Below are positions 21,033-32,636 of a DNA stretch of 64,000 nt, one piece after another (the first letter of the stretch is position 1; every line of letters begins with the position of its first letter). The notes below the pieces were generated by a model. That model saw only the letters and a program-made list of their open reading frames with translations. It ran no database searches and was not told where the DNA came from. The DNA comes from Paracentrotus lividus. Taxonomy: Eukaryota > Echinodermata > Echinoidea > Camarodonta > Echinidae. The position numbers and the translations under genes are program-made. The stretch lies in contig CALNVZ010003432.1 of NCBI GenBank assembly GCA_940671915.1, positions 9,269,342 to 9,333,341 of the forward strand, read 5' to 3'.

Positions 21033-23524
21033 GATGATGCTCGATGTGTTTCAATCGGAAAAACTGAACCATTTGTCATTGAAGTAGATTTTGGGGAAGA
21101 AATGAAATGAATTTATGTCAGGTTTAAAATGATTTGTCCGTTCTGAAATGGTGAACCAAAAATGACACGTCAACCCAGAAATCGATGACTCCAGCTGCAT
21201 AAGGCTTGTCAATCATCATATGAATTTTAAAAGTTATGGGTGTTTATTTCTTGCTATACCTCTTCAACTCTATTTCTTTCCCTCTCCTTTAATCTCATTT
21301 TGTTCTCCGTCCTTCTTTCTTTCTCTCTATCACTTAATCTTACCTACCCATCATTTTTCCTCAAGTAGGTCTATGAAATAAATGCAGTTCATCCGGTAGC
21401 CAGTGCAAATCACCAACAACACTGTTAACTGCTAGTGAAATTTGAAAAGAGATACATTTAGGATTATTGTGTAAAAATAAAGTGTGAAATGTTGTATTTT
21501 GGATTCCCTCCTTTCCAGCACATTTATTATTTTTTCACTTCTGAAGTTAAAGAACACAATGGCAGCAAACATACGTTACACCTGAGAAAACCCGACTCAA
21601 CACACACACACCAAACACACTCCAGGCTCACGCACTAAACACTCACCCACACACCCACCCACTCAAACTACGCACACATGTGCACATGTACGCGTCATCC
21701 GTGGGGAAACAGACCCAAACAATCATTTATGACGATTGAAGACGCGCCGAAATATGTAATTGAGATGAGTGCAACGCCTGGAGATATAACAACCGCGCAA
21801 TATGTCCCCCTGACGAGACATTTAGCACAAATGTCCGAGTCGACAGAAAGCATATTTTGGCGATGTCGTCTGCTTAGCATTTCACGACAGCATCGAACAT
21901 TATGCCACGAACTCGTGGTAAGACATGGACTCAAAAAATATATTACCGAAAACTAGTTTAGCATGTTTTCTGGTTGATGCAACCACAATGTAATATGCAA
22001 TTATGATCCTGGGGCCGTATACCTCAGGTTTCTTCCAGACTGTTCAAGACAATTGTCGTAATCCTTTGGTTGTACTTTGCGGAAAAGGTCAAGCAAAAAG
22101 GTTGGGATTTAAAGGGAAGATATGTATAAGCAGGATTAGATAAAGAAGTCCACACATGAAATTGTACTTTATATCCTAGTCGCTCACATATTTTAAAATC
22201 TGATATATTATAAAGTTCCATTTCCGTGACTTCGCATTGTACTTGGACATACTGGTTCCGATACTACCTGTCCATTACAATACCCAAACAAACACCCTAT
22301 GAGAACCATGATTTCCATTTTGTGGCCGAACTTTTAAGGTATAGTTTCGTTAGAAATTCTTTGATTAATTGATCAAACCAATGTGAAGAGCTTGACTTTC
22401 ATATTAGTTTGAATGTTATTTGATATAATTTTAAAGAAAGTCATAAGATTATCAGGGAAACAGACGTTGCACATTTATAAGGCAAAAGCTAACACTAACA
22501 AGGAAAAAAGATAAATTTAGTTATCTACAGAGTTATTGTCTCTACTTATCCCCCTTTTTTTTAAAATATTGTTCGTCATTGTATTAATCAATTTTAAAGT
22601 TTTGGCCCTTTTTCCCTTTTGTGTAGTGCTAACCTAAAATGCATGTTTTAAAAACTCATCTACCTAGACAAATCCTGCTGTTCATAAAATCTCTTTATTA
22701 TTTTTATGTCTTAATGTGTTCCAAATAACTCTCTCGCAAATCACCATTTACCAGCCAGCTGTGCAAGAGTGCACTTTAATGAGCGGATGGTTAAAAACGC
22801 CAAGAATTTCTGCCGAATATCACTCCTGCCAATCAAAACATTTCGCATTCCATATTTCTTAAAATTGATCCATATATGAAGCATTGAGTGCTCTTCAAGG
22901 ACGTATCCATATACATGATACAGGTGATAGTGTATCAGTATCCCTTCTATACCTCAAACATTCGGGTTTGTCAAATGAATTTACCCGTGAGATATATTTG
23001 CCCATAGGAATGGCGTAATTGACCCATTTACCAGATTGACTCAGAGGGTCTTAAGGGGCGCTTCCATTTAATGGTGACCCGTCTAATATGGGATTTGATA
23101 ACAGAGTGTTTGTTACTATTCCACCTTTTAAGCTTGTTTAGGTCGCTGCTATATTTGTTGTGCAGGGCTTAGGAGAGTTAGTAATGTGTATTATTGTACC
23201 AAATCAGGGTCTCGTGCAATTCTACAGGATTGGGTAGCAATTTAAAGGATGACCTTGGAGGCCGCTTGAAGTTTCAAAGTATTAAAAGACATTTGTAAAA
23301 ATGGTACTCTATCATCTATGTTGATACAAACAACTGCATTCTTTAACTTTATTGATATCTTTTCAGGCATCGACGCTACAGACATAAGCATTTTTTGTAC
23401 TTTCGTCTCAGAAAGAAGATAGGTATCTTGATTTTATTGGTTAAACTTTCATGTCTTTGATGTTTTACACGATGTTTTCCATTGTCAAGGTTACTCGCAC
23501 AAACGTCTAATTATTGGAAGCACA
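21033..23524. other. Longest unannotated stretch of the left half
   Basis: Holds a CT-rich patch (about 21267-21340), a CA-rich patch (about 21598-21685) and otherwise unremarkable AT-rich DNA. At 21678-21956 a 92-codon plus frame overlaps a 79-codon minus frame; neither resembles a known family, and no splice-site pair was recognised. Confidence 0.4.
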
Positions 23525-23697
23525 CACTGTAAAAACGATAATTAGAATATTTCAAACAACTAAAAGTGTTGTTTTTTAACCGACGTTGCTTAAAATTTGA
23601 ATAACCTATTTCAAAATCTAAACAGAAGGTGTTAGAGTGACCTGCTTAAACAATACTTCTAATTGTTTAAAATATTTTTAACCGCGTTTTTACAGAG
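23525..23697. mobile_element. Short MITE with CACTGTAAAAACG ends
   Basis: Left end CACTGTAAAAACG and right inverse CTCTGTAAAAACGCGG, each followed by AATATTT-like and CAAACAA-like words in inverse order. No clear target duplication. The ends resemble those of the element at 34280-34863. Confidence 0.65.
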
Positions 23698-23817
23698 CAA
23701 AATCTTTTATCATAGTTTTCTGACAACCTTAATCCTAAGGTGCATACATACCCACCAATACACAGCTACATCAGATCAGTTCTTACACTCACACACGGAC
23801 ACATACCGATACACCAT

Positions 23818-23866
23818 TAAGCCCGCCTCACACTGTGAGATTTGCTGCGATGCGATTTTGGAGGAA
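23818..23866. mobile_element. Possible left end of a Harbinger-like element
   Basis: TTAAGCCCGCCTCACACTG followed by TGCTGCGATGCGATTTT resembles the start of elements with a TTA target and CACAC-rich ends. A matching right end was not found, apart from a GCTTAA and GCGATTTT word near 24030-24046, so it may be truncated. Confidence 0.3.
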
Positions 23867-24094
23867 AAGTGTTATAATATTTGATAAAAACATTAAAACA
23901 ATGAAATTCATTCTTTCCAAAGTTTCTGGGTATTCCTCTGGATACTAAAACTGAAATTCAAGGCGATTGTGAACACCCTTCTCTGTATAAAATCAAATTG
24001 TTTCCATATCGCAATGACGTCACAGCGTTCTTGCGATTTTCAGCTTAATTGAACTTTACTCCAAATTAAAGGCTCGAATTGGAGCGAAATTTCG

Positions 24095-24346
24095 ATTAAT
24101 AATAATAATAATAATAATAGCGTTTTCTTTACCCAGGGTAGCCACTTCAATTTTGACAACTGCTCTTCCAGCGGGCCCTGCATGACATGAAATGTTATTA
24201 TTACCCCTCCCCATTCCCAAATACCGAGCGCCTAGCGAGAAGGCAGAGGGTCCCATTTTAAAAGTCTTTGGTGTGACCCGACCGGGGATCGAACTCACGG
24301 TCTCCCGTTCATGAGGCAGACGCTCTACTGATTGCGCCAACATGTC
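24095..24346 (-). mobile_element. tRNA-derived SINE with (ATT)n tail
   Basis: Read on minus: a tRNA-like head with A-box region GGCGCAATCAGTAGAGCG, a CAT triplet where the anticodon would be, B-box GAGTTCGATCCCCGG, then an unrelated body of about 150 bp and a tail of seven or more ATT repeats at 24097-24119. This is the classic layout of a Pol III SINE. It differs in head and body from the family at 37650-37948. No clear target duplication. The 95-codon minus frame across it is spurious. Confidence 0.82.
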
Positions 24347-24420
24347 CGGTTAGATTAGATTACATTGTTCCTGTACGATTTTTACGTCTCATAACGTATT
24401 TTGTACTTTGTGTGAGGCGG

Positions 24421-24812
24421 CCTTTACACAACCACCCACCCACTGCACGAACACAGTCACTCACACTACGAAACGCCCTCACACAACAACGCACCCACAC
24501 TCTAACACAACCGCCCACCCACACTGCAACACACTCACAATCACTCACACTCCGACACACCCTCACACAACAACGCACCCACACTCTAACACAACCGCCC
24601 ACCCACACTCCAACACACTCACAATCACTCACACTCCGACACACCCATACACAACCACGCACCCTCACTCTAACACACTCTCAATCACTCACACTCCGAC
24701 ACACCCTCACACAACCACCCACCCACTCTCACACACCTACAATCACTCACACTGCGACACACCCTCACACAACCAACCCACACACTCTAACACACTCACA
24801 TTCACTCATACT
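24421..24812. repeat. CAC-rich minisatellite, 60-83 bp units
   Basis: About five units built of CACACTCC, GACACACCCTCACACAAC and CACTCTAACACA words. The first repeats are about 83 bp apart, later ones about 61 bp. Thr-His-Pro-rich open frames of up to 153 codons on plus and Val-Arg-Gly-rich ones on minus reflect the lack of stops in this composition. Confidence 0.92.
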
Positions 24813-24819
24813 TGGACAA

Positions 24820-25648
24820 ATTCATTTAACATGATCATTTCCATTCTAAAAAGTAAATGTTGCAAGTAGAAACCCATAATCGCTCTTTGTAACCCCTGCA
24901 ATGCAGAAGATCACTGGTTTCAAAAGAAGATTTAGTATCAAGATGTCATCGGAAATAGTCCTCGACGTCTAAAGCTTATCCAAGTTCACCTCAATATCCC
25001 CTCAATCTGTATGATAGTTCACCTACCTTGTATTATCTGGGAGGTCTGTAACTAAACATCAGACATGTTCAATGGCGCAACTAGAGTTCCATTCCCCAAA
25101 AGGTGCATAAAATTTCTTTTTTTTTTTAAAGTACCGTTTTGTTTAAATATAAGTTTCTCATAATACTATTAGACAGCGAAAACATTTGGGTAAAATATAA
25201 TATTATACATTCTATGACAAAACCTCAAATTTGTTATTAACTAAAAAATATTGTTCATGTGTTTCTATGGTGTATAAAGAAAATCCAACTTATACACTTC
25301 TTAAAAAAAAAAAAAAAAAAAAATCTTAAATTTCTCATCCTGCAGTCTTCGGTTGCTAAATTTGGACAATGTGTGTCTTTTAATTTTAATATGTTTATAG
25401 AAAAGAAAAATACTCAAAAAATTGAAGAGTAGCATAGAAAAATGTAAGAAAATATATTTCAGTTGATCAATCTTCAATGTCAGAAAGGTAGTTTTACTAT
25501 TATTTTATACTGACTGATTATTCAATTTAAACAAGGCCAATAAAAAAATATATTACAAATTTCAGGGTAACGTCTTATTCCAGGTAGACTCCGTGAGACG
25601 GTGACGATGATTAATATCTCAACTTACGACACAAAAGCACATCTATTA
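24820..25648. other. AT-rich sequence with poly(A) runs
   Basis: Includes a T9-10 run near 25120 and an A-run of about 20 at 25303-25322. No element boundaries recognised. Confidence 0.45.
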
Positions 25649-25716
25649 ATTGGATCCGAACCCAAACCCATCTGGTATTGAAACCATTGGTCTACCGACC
25701 GAGCCATCACGCCTCC
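25649..25716 (-). mobile_element. tRNA-like fragment (SINE head)
   Basis: On minus: GGCGTGATGGCTCGGTCGGT (A-box region), GTAGACCAATGG, then GGGTTTGGGTTCGGATCC (B-box region). Spacing is about right for a tRNA head but stems are broken. No tail was found. Probably a truncated SINE of a third family or a tRNA pseudogene. Confidence 0.5.
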
Positions 25717-25804
25717 TTGGAAATAAAAAGAGGACATGACTTTTGGCCAAGGCACACCTCTTGACCAACCCTCCCATCAACCTGCCTCGCTTAGATCCTG
25801 ACGG

Positions 25805-25944
25805 CCAGGGGCCCATTTCTCGAAACCGTCATAAGTCTAAGTTCATGAACATCCCATTGAAACACGTGTTTATTATAGAACACATAATCCTACGGGTTGT
25901 CCAAGAACTTAGACTTATGACGGTTACGAGAAACAGGCCCCTGG
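25805..25944. mobile_element. Palindromic MITE with CCAGGGGCC ends, 140 bp
   Basis: Left arm: CCAGGGGCCCATTTCTCG then AACCGTCATAAGTCTAAGTT; the right arm is its inverse with few changes. The arms are about 45 bp and nearly the whole element folds. The CAGGGG start resembles hAT-type ends, but no 8-bp target duplication is visible, so the class stays open. Confidence 0.8.
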
Positions 25945-26274
25945 CTGGCGTGATGAATATAAATCTACCTATCTCCCTAGCTGTGACGTTTCAATCACCG
26001 GGGAGGACTCTATTGGTGTTAAGGTTGGATAAAACGCATGCCGGGATAATTCTGCATTCACGCGTCCTCTCTTCAAACTCCTTCCGCACATTCCTAAACG
26101 AATTTACACGCGACCCACAGTGCATCAGCGCAGTGCATGGAGGAAGCATTTGGTTTAGTTCCCCAAAATTTATAAAGGATCGATAATTTTTGTTTTGCAC
26201 AACTAGGTCTACAATTTTAACTTGTATCATATGAGTTAACTAACATAAATATTTTTAAATCAAATCAAATTAAA

Positions 26275-26420
26275 CAGGGACCGCGGAGCGTTTTTGGAAG
26301 TGGAGGGGCTGAGCCGAAAGTGGGGCCAAACAGGCTAAAAACCACAAATCTAGGTCATTATGGTGTTGTTGTACGTGTTGCTGAAAAAGAAGAGGGGAGG
26401 GGCAGCCCTTGCGGCCCCTG
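26275..26420. mobile_element. Short element with CAGGGnCCGC ends, 146 bp
   Basis: Left CAGGGACCGCGG and right inverse CAGGGGCCGCAAGGG. TTAAA precedes the left end and follows the right end, a possible partial target duplication. GGAGCGTTTTTGGAAGTGGA and GGCTAAAAA words recur in the copy at 47407-47510. Confidence 0.65.
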
Positions 26421-26487
26421 TTAAAATATATAAATTTAAATGATATTTATTAAAACTACATTGCAGTTCAAGGAGATCATTATAAGA

Positions 26488-26518
<31 letters not shown>

Positions 26519-26881
26519 CATACATCATAAAGTCATGTGTAGGCCTACATGCGTAGCATCACGGTTTAAATCGTTTACGGTGCGCACATCATTAATGATG
26601 CATTTTATCATTTCCTTTTGTCTGGCTACAATGTGTTTTCAAAGTTTGAAATAGGACAATCTTCAATATACTTTGAATAGATAGTATACATTTCCTCCAG
26701 CTATGAGCAGTATGAAATAAATTATGACATTTTTTTTTCTCCATAAACTTCCCAGGACCCGTCATAATTATTAAACGTCTCAAAGACCATCTTCAAACGA
26801 GATAGATAATTCGGATTTCGTTTACCTCCAAAATCGCTGCCATACAAACAGAAACGTTTCAAATCTGTAAACTTCTCTTTA
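26421..26881. other. Unassigned sequence with (CAAAA)n run
   Basis: A short AAAAC repeat lies at about 26488-26518. Nothing else recognised. Confidence 0.45.
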
Positions 26882-27097
26882 GGGTGGTATCTCACTTCGC
26901 GGAGACGCCTCCGCGACGGAATAGAAAATATCGTCTCCGCGACGGATAAATAGTATTAGAGACGTCTTCGAGACAATTTCAAAGAACCGTCTCAAAGTAG
27001 TTTCCATGACTCATGAAACGTCGCGGAGATGTCTCGGAGACGTCTCTAATACTTCTTATCCGTCGCGGAGAAGTCTCCGCGAAGTGAGATACCACCC
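26882..27097. mobile_element. GACGTC-rich MITE, copy 2, 216 bp
   Basis: Perfect GGGTGGTATCTCACTTCGCG ends in inverse orientation, with TA at 26880-26881 and 27098-27099. The interior carries CGTCTCCGCGACGGATAA and GAGACGTCT words, as in copy 1, but is 137 bp shorter. Confidence 0.9.
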
Positions 27098-27099
27098 TA

Positions 27100-27626
27100 A
27101 GTGCATTGCCGGCAAGAAATGCATGGACACAAAAGTACAATCCAATTTACACCTTGGCATTTTAAGGGTTTAAACGAGGGCAGAGCGTTAAGCCCAAAAC
27201 ACAGCCGAATATGAGTGGTAATTATCTTAACTAAAGTTTCGCAACATGCGCCAAACAGCTGAACGCGGGGCTATTTTGACTGTGTCATTTTGTTGCGAGA
27301 AACGTCGCACGCTGCCTGGCGGTGTTATTACGCCGATCGCAAATTGAATCATTTCATTTCTAGAGGAACATCAAATGCTTTTGGATTAGAGTATGGTCGG
27401 TTGGTTCCTCCTATCCGGCGTCTCCTCCAGCCTATCAATGCCTATTGCTGGTAGAAGAGTCGCCATTAACCAGGGTCTGTAAGATTTGGACCCTGGAGCG
27501 AGAGGGGAAACCGATTTTGAAACAGTAACGGGTACGACAGAGGAGACGTCGAGATTAAACAGAAGTCCTGTGTTTTTGTTAGGTTTTTACATAACATTTC
27601 AACCTTAGTTAACACTATAAGCGCTT
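27100..27626. other. Unassigned, locally balanced composition
   Basis: The stretch 27230-27540 has higher GC than its surround (for example GAGAAACGTCGCACGCTGCC) and no open frame of note. No known element or RNA recognised. Confidence 0.35.
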
Positions 27627-27696
27627 AGAAAAAAAAAACTAAGGTGGATGATCGTATTAAGCGCTATATGAATGTAACTATTATTATTATTATTAG
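27627..27696 (+). mobile_element. SINE/LINE 3' tail fragment
   Basis: GTATTAAGCGCTATATGAAT followed by GTAACTATTATTATTATTAT. The AAGCGCTATAT-(ATT)n ending is the 3' end shared by a SINE and a LINE in this window, here in plus orientation and without a visible head. Confidence 0.65.
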
Positions 27697-28261
27697 AAAT
27701 AAAACTTTCATTGCTTACCTCATATTTATTCAATAATCATCATCAAAGTATTATAAATTCATTCAGATTCAATTGTGTTTTTCCTATGCGTTGAAAATAT
27801 CAACCTAATGAACGATCGAACTCTCATATTTAAAATCAACAAAAAGTTGAAGTGCTTATTAAACATGTTTAAAGAATTAATCTCTCTATAACCTAAGTTA
27901 TTATTTTCTTTTTTCTTTTTAGGGAGTGTTTGTTCCTGTTCTCTTCAATAGTTATTCTCCCTTTCTTTAAGGCCAGAGTTGATATAGCCATTCAGCACCC
28001 AGCTCAGAGAGAACAAAATACTTGACTGACATCCTTCAGAAGATTTGTATCTTGTTTCCTTGAAGGAGAAGAGGTTAAGCTAAGGCAAGTGTCAGTACAA
28101 ATCCCCTCCAACTTCAGTCAACATGTTCCTGTCAGATTTGTATAATAGACCTACTTTCCTGAGATGGGAACAGAACCCAAAGGCAGATACCATTCTATTC
28201 CTGATCTAATTCGTTAATGAAGAAGGAGAAAGGCAGACAAAAATAAAGAGAGTAAAGGAGA

Positions 28262-28330
28262 GAGTCAATGAGGGAGAGAGAGAGAGAGAGAGAGGAGAGA
28301 GGGGGGGGGGGAGAGAGAGAGAGGAAAAGA
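28262..28330. repeat. (GA)n-(G)n composite tract
   Basis: GA repeats, then a run of 10 or more G, then GA repeats again; a homopurine mirror repeat. Confidence 0.92.
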
Positions 28331-28532
28331 TAAAATCAGTTTAAAAGAAAGAAAAGATTGTTTAATTACAAGAGAGTTCAAAATCTTAAAGCCGCCATCA
28401 CGATAGGTAGATAGAATTAATATAAAAACTTAACATCTACCTCAGATAGCAGACAGAGGAAAAACTGAAGTGAGGAGAAGACTGAAAAGGAAATGACAGA
28501 AAGACACATACATACATAGACAGACAGAGAAA

Positions 28533-28540
28533 AGGTGAGA

Positions 28541-28584
<44 letters not shown>
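28533..28584. repeat. (GA)n microsatellite
   Basis: About 24 GA dinucleotides with one GGG interruption. Confidence 0.93.
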
Positions 28585-28587
<3 letters not shown>

Positions 28588-29384
28588 GATATATCAAGTA
28601 TACTCTAATAATTGCGGCAACGAAGAGACGTTATTAACACACCAATCAATCAAGTCAGGATATGGAATACGTATACAGAACCTCGAAGATAGAGTGTTCG
28701 CAAAACGCTTAATGACCAATTTCTTCGATTATTATATAATTTGACAAAGGAATAGTGAATTTAAATTCTCATCAAAATAAAACTCTTCTAAATTAAATCT
28801 TGATTATTTGTGCTAATATACACTACAAATTTCCGCTGCGCGCGAGTATGTAACATACCACGGCGCCCCATTTTCATTCACCTTATAAAGCACTTCGACA
28901 CGCATATTTTTTCCTCCTCTCATTTAGCACTGGCTTTCCGTATCTCTTTCTTTCCACAGGGTATGCCATGAATAATGGTACACCTTGGAGAATGACCAAT
29001 GAAAAATGTTGAATGGTTAGATATTGCTTCATTTCACATTTTGTTATAAAGTAACTCCTGTTGCACAAGATGATACCTCAGGAAAAAGAGAGAGGTCAAA
29101 ATTGTTTATATTTTTTAAAAATAAAAATGAATACTTTCAAATCCAAGGTCAATTGCATTAATAGCATTCCGAGACCTGTGAATGCTATGTCAGGCAATCC
29201 TTGTACTGAAGTTGGCGCAAACCGGTGTTTATGAATTCACCTAAATGGCCCCCTGTAAATTCAAATGAGAAATACGTCCAAACTAATATCTTATTAAAAG
29301 CAGCCGGAAAATCTGCTCGACCAGAAAACGTGAAATGATTATGTTCATCATTCTGCGTTAAAAAAAGTATCTCATTTCCAAGGT
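28585..29384. other. Unassigned AT-rich sequence
   Basis: No element ends or coding signal recognised. Confidence 0.4.
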
Positions 29385-29765
29385 GGAACGTTATTTATGA
29401 AACATCCTGTATTGCTATCTCTTGTCCGTTTTCATTTATTGCCGCTGAATGACAGCGAAGTCGAGAAGGAAACGAAACCTTGACTTTTCCTAATGCTGTC
29501 TATTCTGCATTTCAAACAATGGTGTAACAAAGGTGTAACAATATTTATGAAACACCCTGTATCACTACTTCTATATCTTGGACGTTTTCATTTACTACCG
29601 CTGAATGAAAACGAAACCTCGACTTCCACTAATGGTAAACGCTCTGCATTTCAAATTTCCAAGGTGTAACATTATTTATGAAACACCCTGTATCACTATA
29701 TCTTACCCTTTTTCATTTATTGCCGCTGAATGAAAGCGAAGTCGAGATGGAAGCGAAACCTTGAC
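29385..29765. repeat. Three-copy tandem repeat, 120-160 bp units
   Basis: TTTATGAAACACCCTGTATC (one copy with ATCC) begins units near 29392, 29550 and 29672. Each is followed by CGTTTTCATTTATTGCCGCT-like words, then GAAACCTTGACTT and CTGCATTTCAAA. Units differ by indels and the last is shortened. Confidence 0.8.
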
Positions 29766-29914
29766 TTTCATATTGTACCGGGATGAGAGCATGCTCTGCC
29801 ATATTAATGGAGATTTTCAAGGAGACAAAAATCGATATTTCATCTCTAATAAACAAGCTTCCTCTGGCCCTTCAGACGAGAGAGTTCCGTTTCACTGTCA
29901 CTGAGTATCCCACT

Positions 29915-30195
29915 CTCTCTGTGTCTCCCCCCTCTCTCTCTCTCTCCATTTCTCTCTCTCGTCCTGTCTTCTGTTCATTCCATTTCTTCCTCGTTCTCCC
30001 GACACATTCTCTCTCTCTCACTCACCTATTTATCCTATATTAATATCTCTCTCTTTCTCTCTCCCTCCCCATCTCTCCCTTTTCTCTCTATTTCTCGGTC
30101 CCTTCTCTCTATCTCCCTTCTTCCTCATTTCCCCCTTCTATTTCCCTCTCTGACTTTTATATCTCTATCTCTATCTCTTTCTTTCTCTCCTCTCA
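29915..30195. repeat. CT-rich polypyrimidine region
   Basis: Interrupted CTCTCT and TTCC runs over about 280 bp. The Ser-Leu-Pro frame at its left end is compositional. Confidence 0.85.
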
Positions 30196-30597
30196 CCCTT
30201 TCTCCATCTTTTTCCCATGTTATAAATTAGTTTGTCCTTTTTTAACTACATTTTACTTCTCCTTTCTCCTCCATTTTTACGAACCCACTTTCTTAATCTC
30301 TCTCTTTCGTTCCCCCTCTCTTTCCATCTATCTTTATTCAGTCTTTTGCATTCCCACGTTATGCATTCTACAAATAGTGCTGATATAATACGCAATTTGT
30401 TAGGTTGAATGCGTATTTTGGACCATACAAATTGAAAAACAAAAAATAAATAAACAAAATAGAATAAAAATAAATAAAAGATAAAAATAAATGTGTTAAA
30501 GCTTTCGAACAATCTCATTGCATCTTTATCGAGTTACACTCAACTTTCTGTCTTTTAAAACTGTATATCCTTTTTCATTTCATTCATTAATCACTGT

Positions 30598-30626
30598 CCC
30601 TCTCTCTCTCTCTCTCTCTCTCTATT
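30598..30626. repeat. (TC)n microsatellite
   Basis: About 13 uninterrupted TC dinucleotides. Confidence 0.92.
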
Positions 30627-30920
30627 TCGCAATGTCTTTCATGAGAAAGAGGCCAGTTGTCAATTCGAGACGGTCCTTCATTCATAACACGTTTTGCTAT
30701 ATATTGCATTATAGATCATTCTCGTGATCAATACTTTGATACAAGACTAAAGATAAGCGTAGTGTATTAGGCCTACACTCGGTACCTTCTTTCGCTATAG
30801 AGGAACGGACGGTTACAAACCTAATCATCATCCTTATAGTTTTGAGTTCAGGATATCCCATCCGTTGCAACCAGAATAGTTAAAAATTAGACGTTAAACA
30901 AAAACTTGTATATTTTCGTA

Positions 30921-30972
30921 ACAGACGAACAGACTAACCAACAGACTAACAGACCAACCAACAGACCAACAT
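30921..30972. repeat. Minisatellite of CAGACnAAC words
   Basis: Six imperfect copies of an 8-12 bp word (CAGACTAAC, CAGACCAAC and variants). Confidence 0.85.
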
Positions 30973-32503
30973 GTAAAGTGTTTACTAGGTCTCTGCCGAA
31001 CTTCGCTTAGGCGAAACAAAAATTACTTTAAACACAACATTTAACATGTTTAAAGCAAGAGGCCCGTGCATGGTTATGCCACAACATGAAGCAATAACTA
31101 TCGGCATGCATACCCGATATTCCATCATCCTGGACGAGAACCACTGGTGAAAAAGTGGCGCGAATCTTGGCGCCAAAGCAAAAGGTCAACCAAACATTGT
31201 CTGATTAGTGCTACTCCTATCATGTCATGTTGGATATTGCCTTCAAATAGAAAGATATCATTATTTTAGTCTCAGATATCTCCCAACCGAGTGGAAAACC
31301 CCCATGACCCCGTTTAGTGTTTGCTCTTCTATACACGATCGTGAAACATACCACGAGGGCCTCGGAACACAAAGGTCTTCGGTCAATTCCATATTTGAAA
31401 GAACAGTTCTCAATCTGATTGGTTACTGGTGAGTTCTTGATTGGCCAATGGCATTTTGATATTCGTTCGTGATATGCATCACAGACGCTTGTAGATTGCA
31501 TTATTTCTTATCTGAGACATATGTCGTTCACTGGTTAAATTATATTGTATTAATATTGAATTGAATTGAATAATATTATTTTCCATATCATCATCACATC
31601 AGATAATTTCAGATATAATTTCACATATACATATAAAGTAATTCATACAAAAGAGATATCAAATTCTTGTAATCAACATGAAATATAGTCCATTGTAAGA
31701 TAAGGATAAATGATAACAGAAGGACAGGCTAAAAAGCAATGCTTGTATTTTGCATGCCCCAAGTTAAATAACAATGATTCGTATGCTTGTACAAACAACA
31801 AAGTTACAGATAATCAATATAAGTACATATTTTAATGATAGATTGTATCTGCAAGATGAGGATAGGGAAAATAAAGGACAAAGGATATTTTTTTGGGTAA
31901 AAGTAGACGTTATATATTGAAGTAGTAGCGTCAAAGCAAAAAGGAATGATTTTCTTTAAAATTTGTTTTACAACAAAATGACGCCACCCCTCTCGCTATC
32001 GTAATGTGCCTCTCTGACACTCCTTCTCTCCCATAAACGAAACCAATTTGTACTTTCGCTTATGATCAGTGACATCACGTAATAACTCTTTACAAAATTA
32101 ATCATATAAGCAATTTCCTGATCGTATAAACAGTATCAAGAAAATATTTCGTATTCCAATATCGTACGTCGCCCCTCGCCAGGAACTTTGCTGACGCAAT
32201 GAAAGCCGCCAGTAATTGCTTAATGAAAACCTTCCTGCTTTCTTTAATTTCAAGATTGAGAGCCAACCGCATCTGGATAAATAAACCCTTTAACTTAACT
32301 ATAAGCAATCCTCGTTATGGCCCGGGGCAAAACACCCCGCATTGTTTTACTCAGGCAGGGCTTTTGATATAACGTCGAGAAGAGAAGGGCTTGGTATTTT
32401 TCGGCGTTGTATGCCCCCGGGAGTTGATTAACTGTATTATTACTGGATAGCTTACTTCATTTATCAAATGTATTGGAACCAACAGGTTGTGGCGCACTGA
32501 TGC
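30973..32503. other. Unassigned AT-rich sequence
   Basis: Contains an AATATTGAATTG-type short repeat at about 31550-31575 and no recognised element. The 93-codon minus frame at 31220-31501 has no known family. Confidence 0.4.
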
Positions 32504-32636
32504 CAGTGGCGGATGCAGCCTTACGTCATAAAATTGAAAGTATCGGCCCATGCCCAAACATAATAGAGCCGTTAATGTCCCCAGACAATTGAGCCTGCAC
32601 AATCTATTCATATAAAAAATCCTGGATCCGCGTCTG
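32504..32636. mobile_element. CGGATCC-ended MITE, copy 1, 133 bp
   Basis: Left CAGTGGCGGATGCAG and right inverse CAGACGCGGATCCAGG. The interior (ACGTCATAAAATTGAAAGTA, CCCATGCCCAAACATAATA) aligns along its length with 60943-61073. GATGC precedes the left end and follows the right end. Confidence 0.8.

Noticed and set aside
24408..24869. 153-codon Thr/His/Pro-rich frame
   Set aside because: Direct by-product of a CAC-rich minisatellite; an opposite-strand frame is open over the same stretch.
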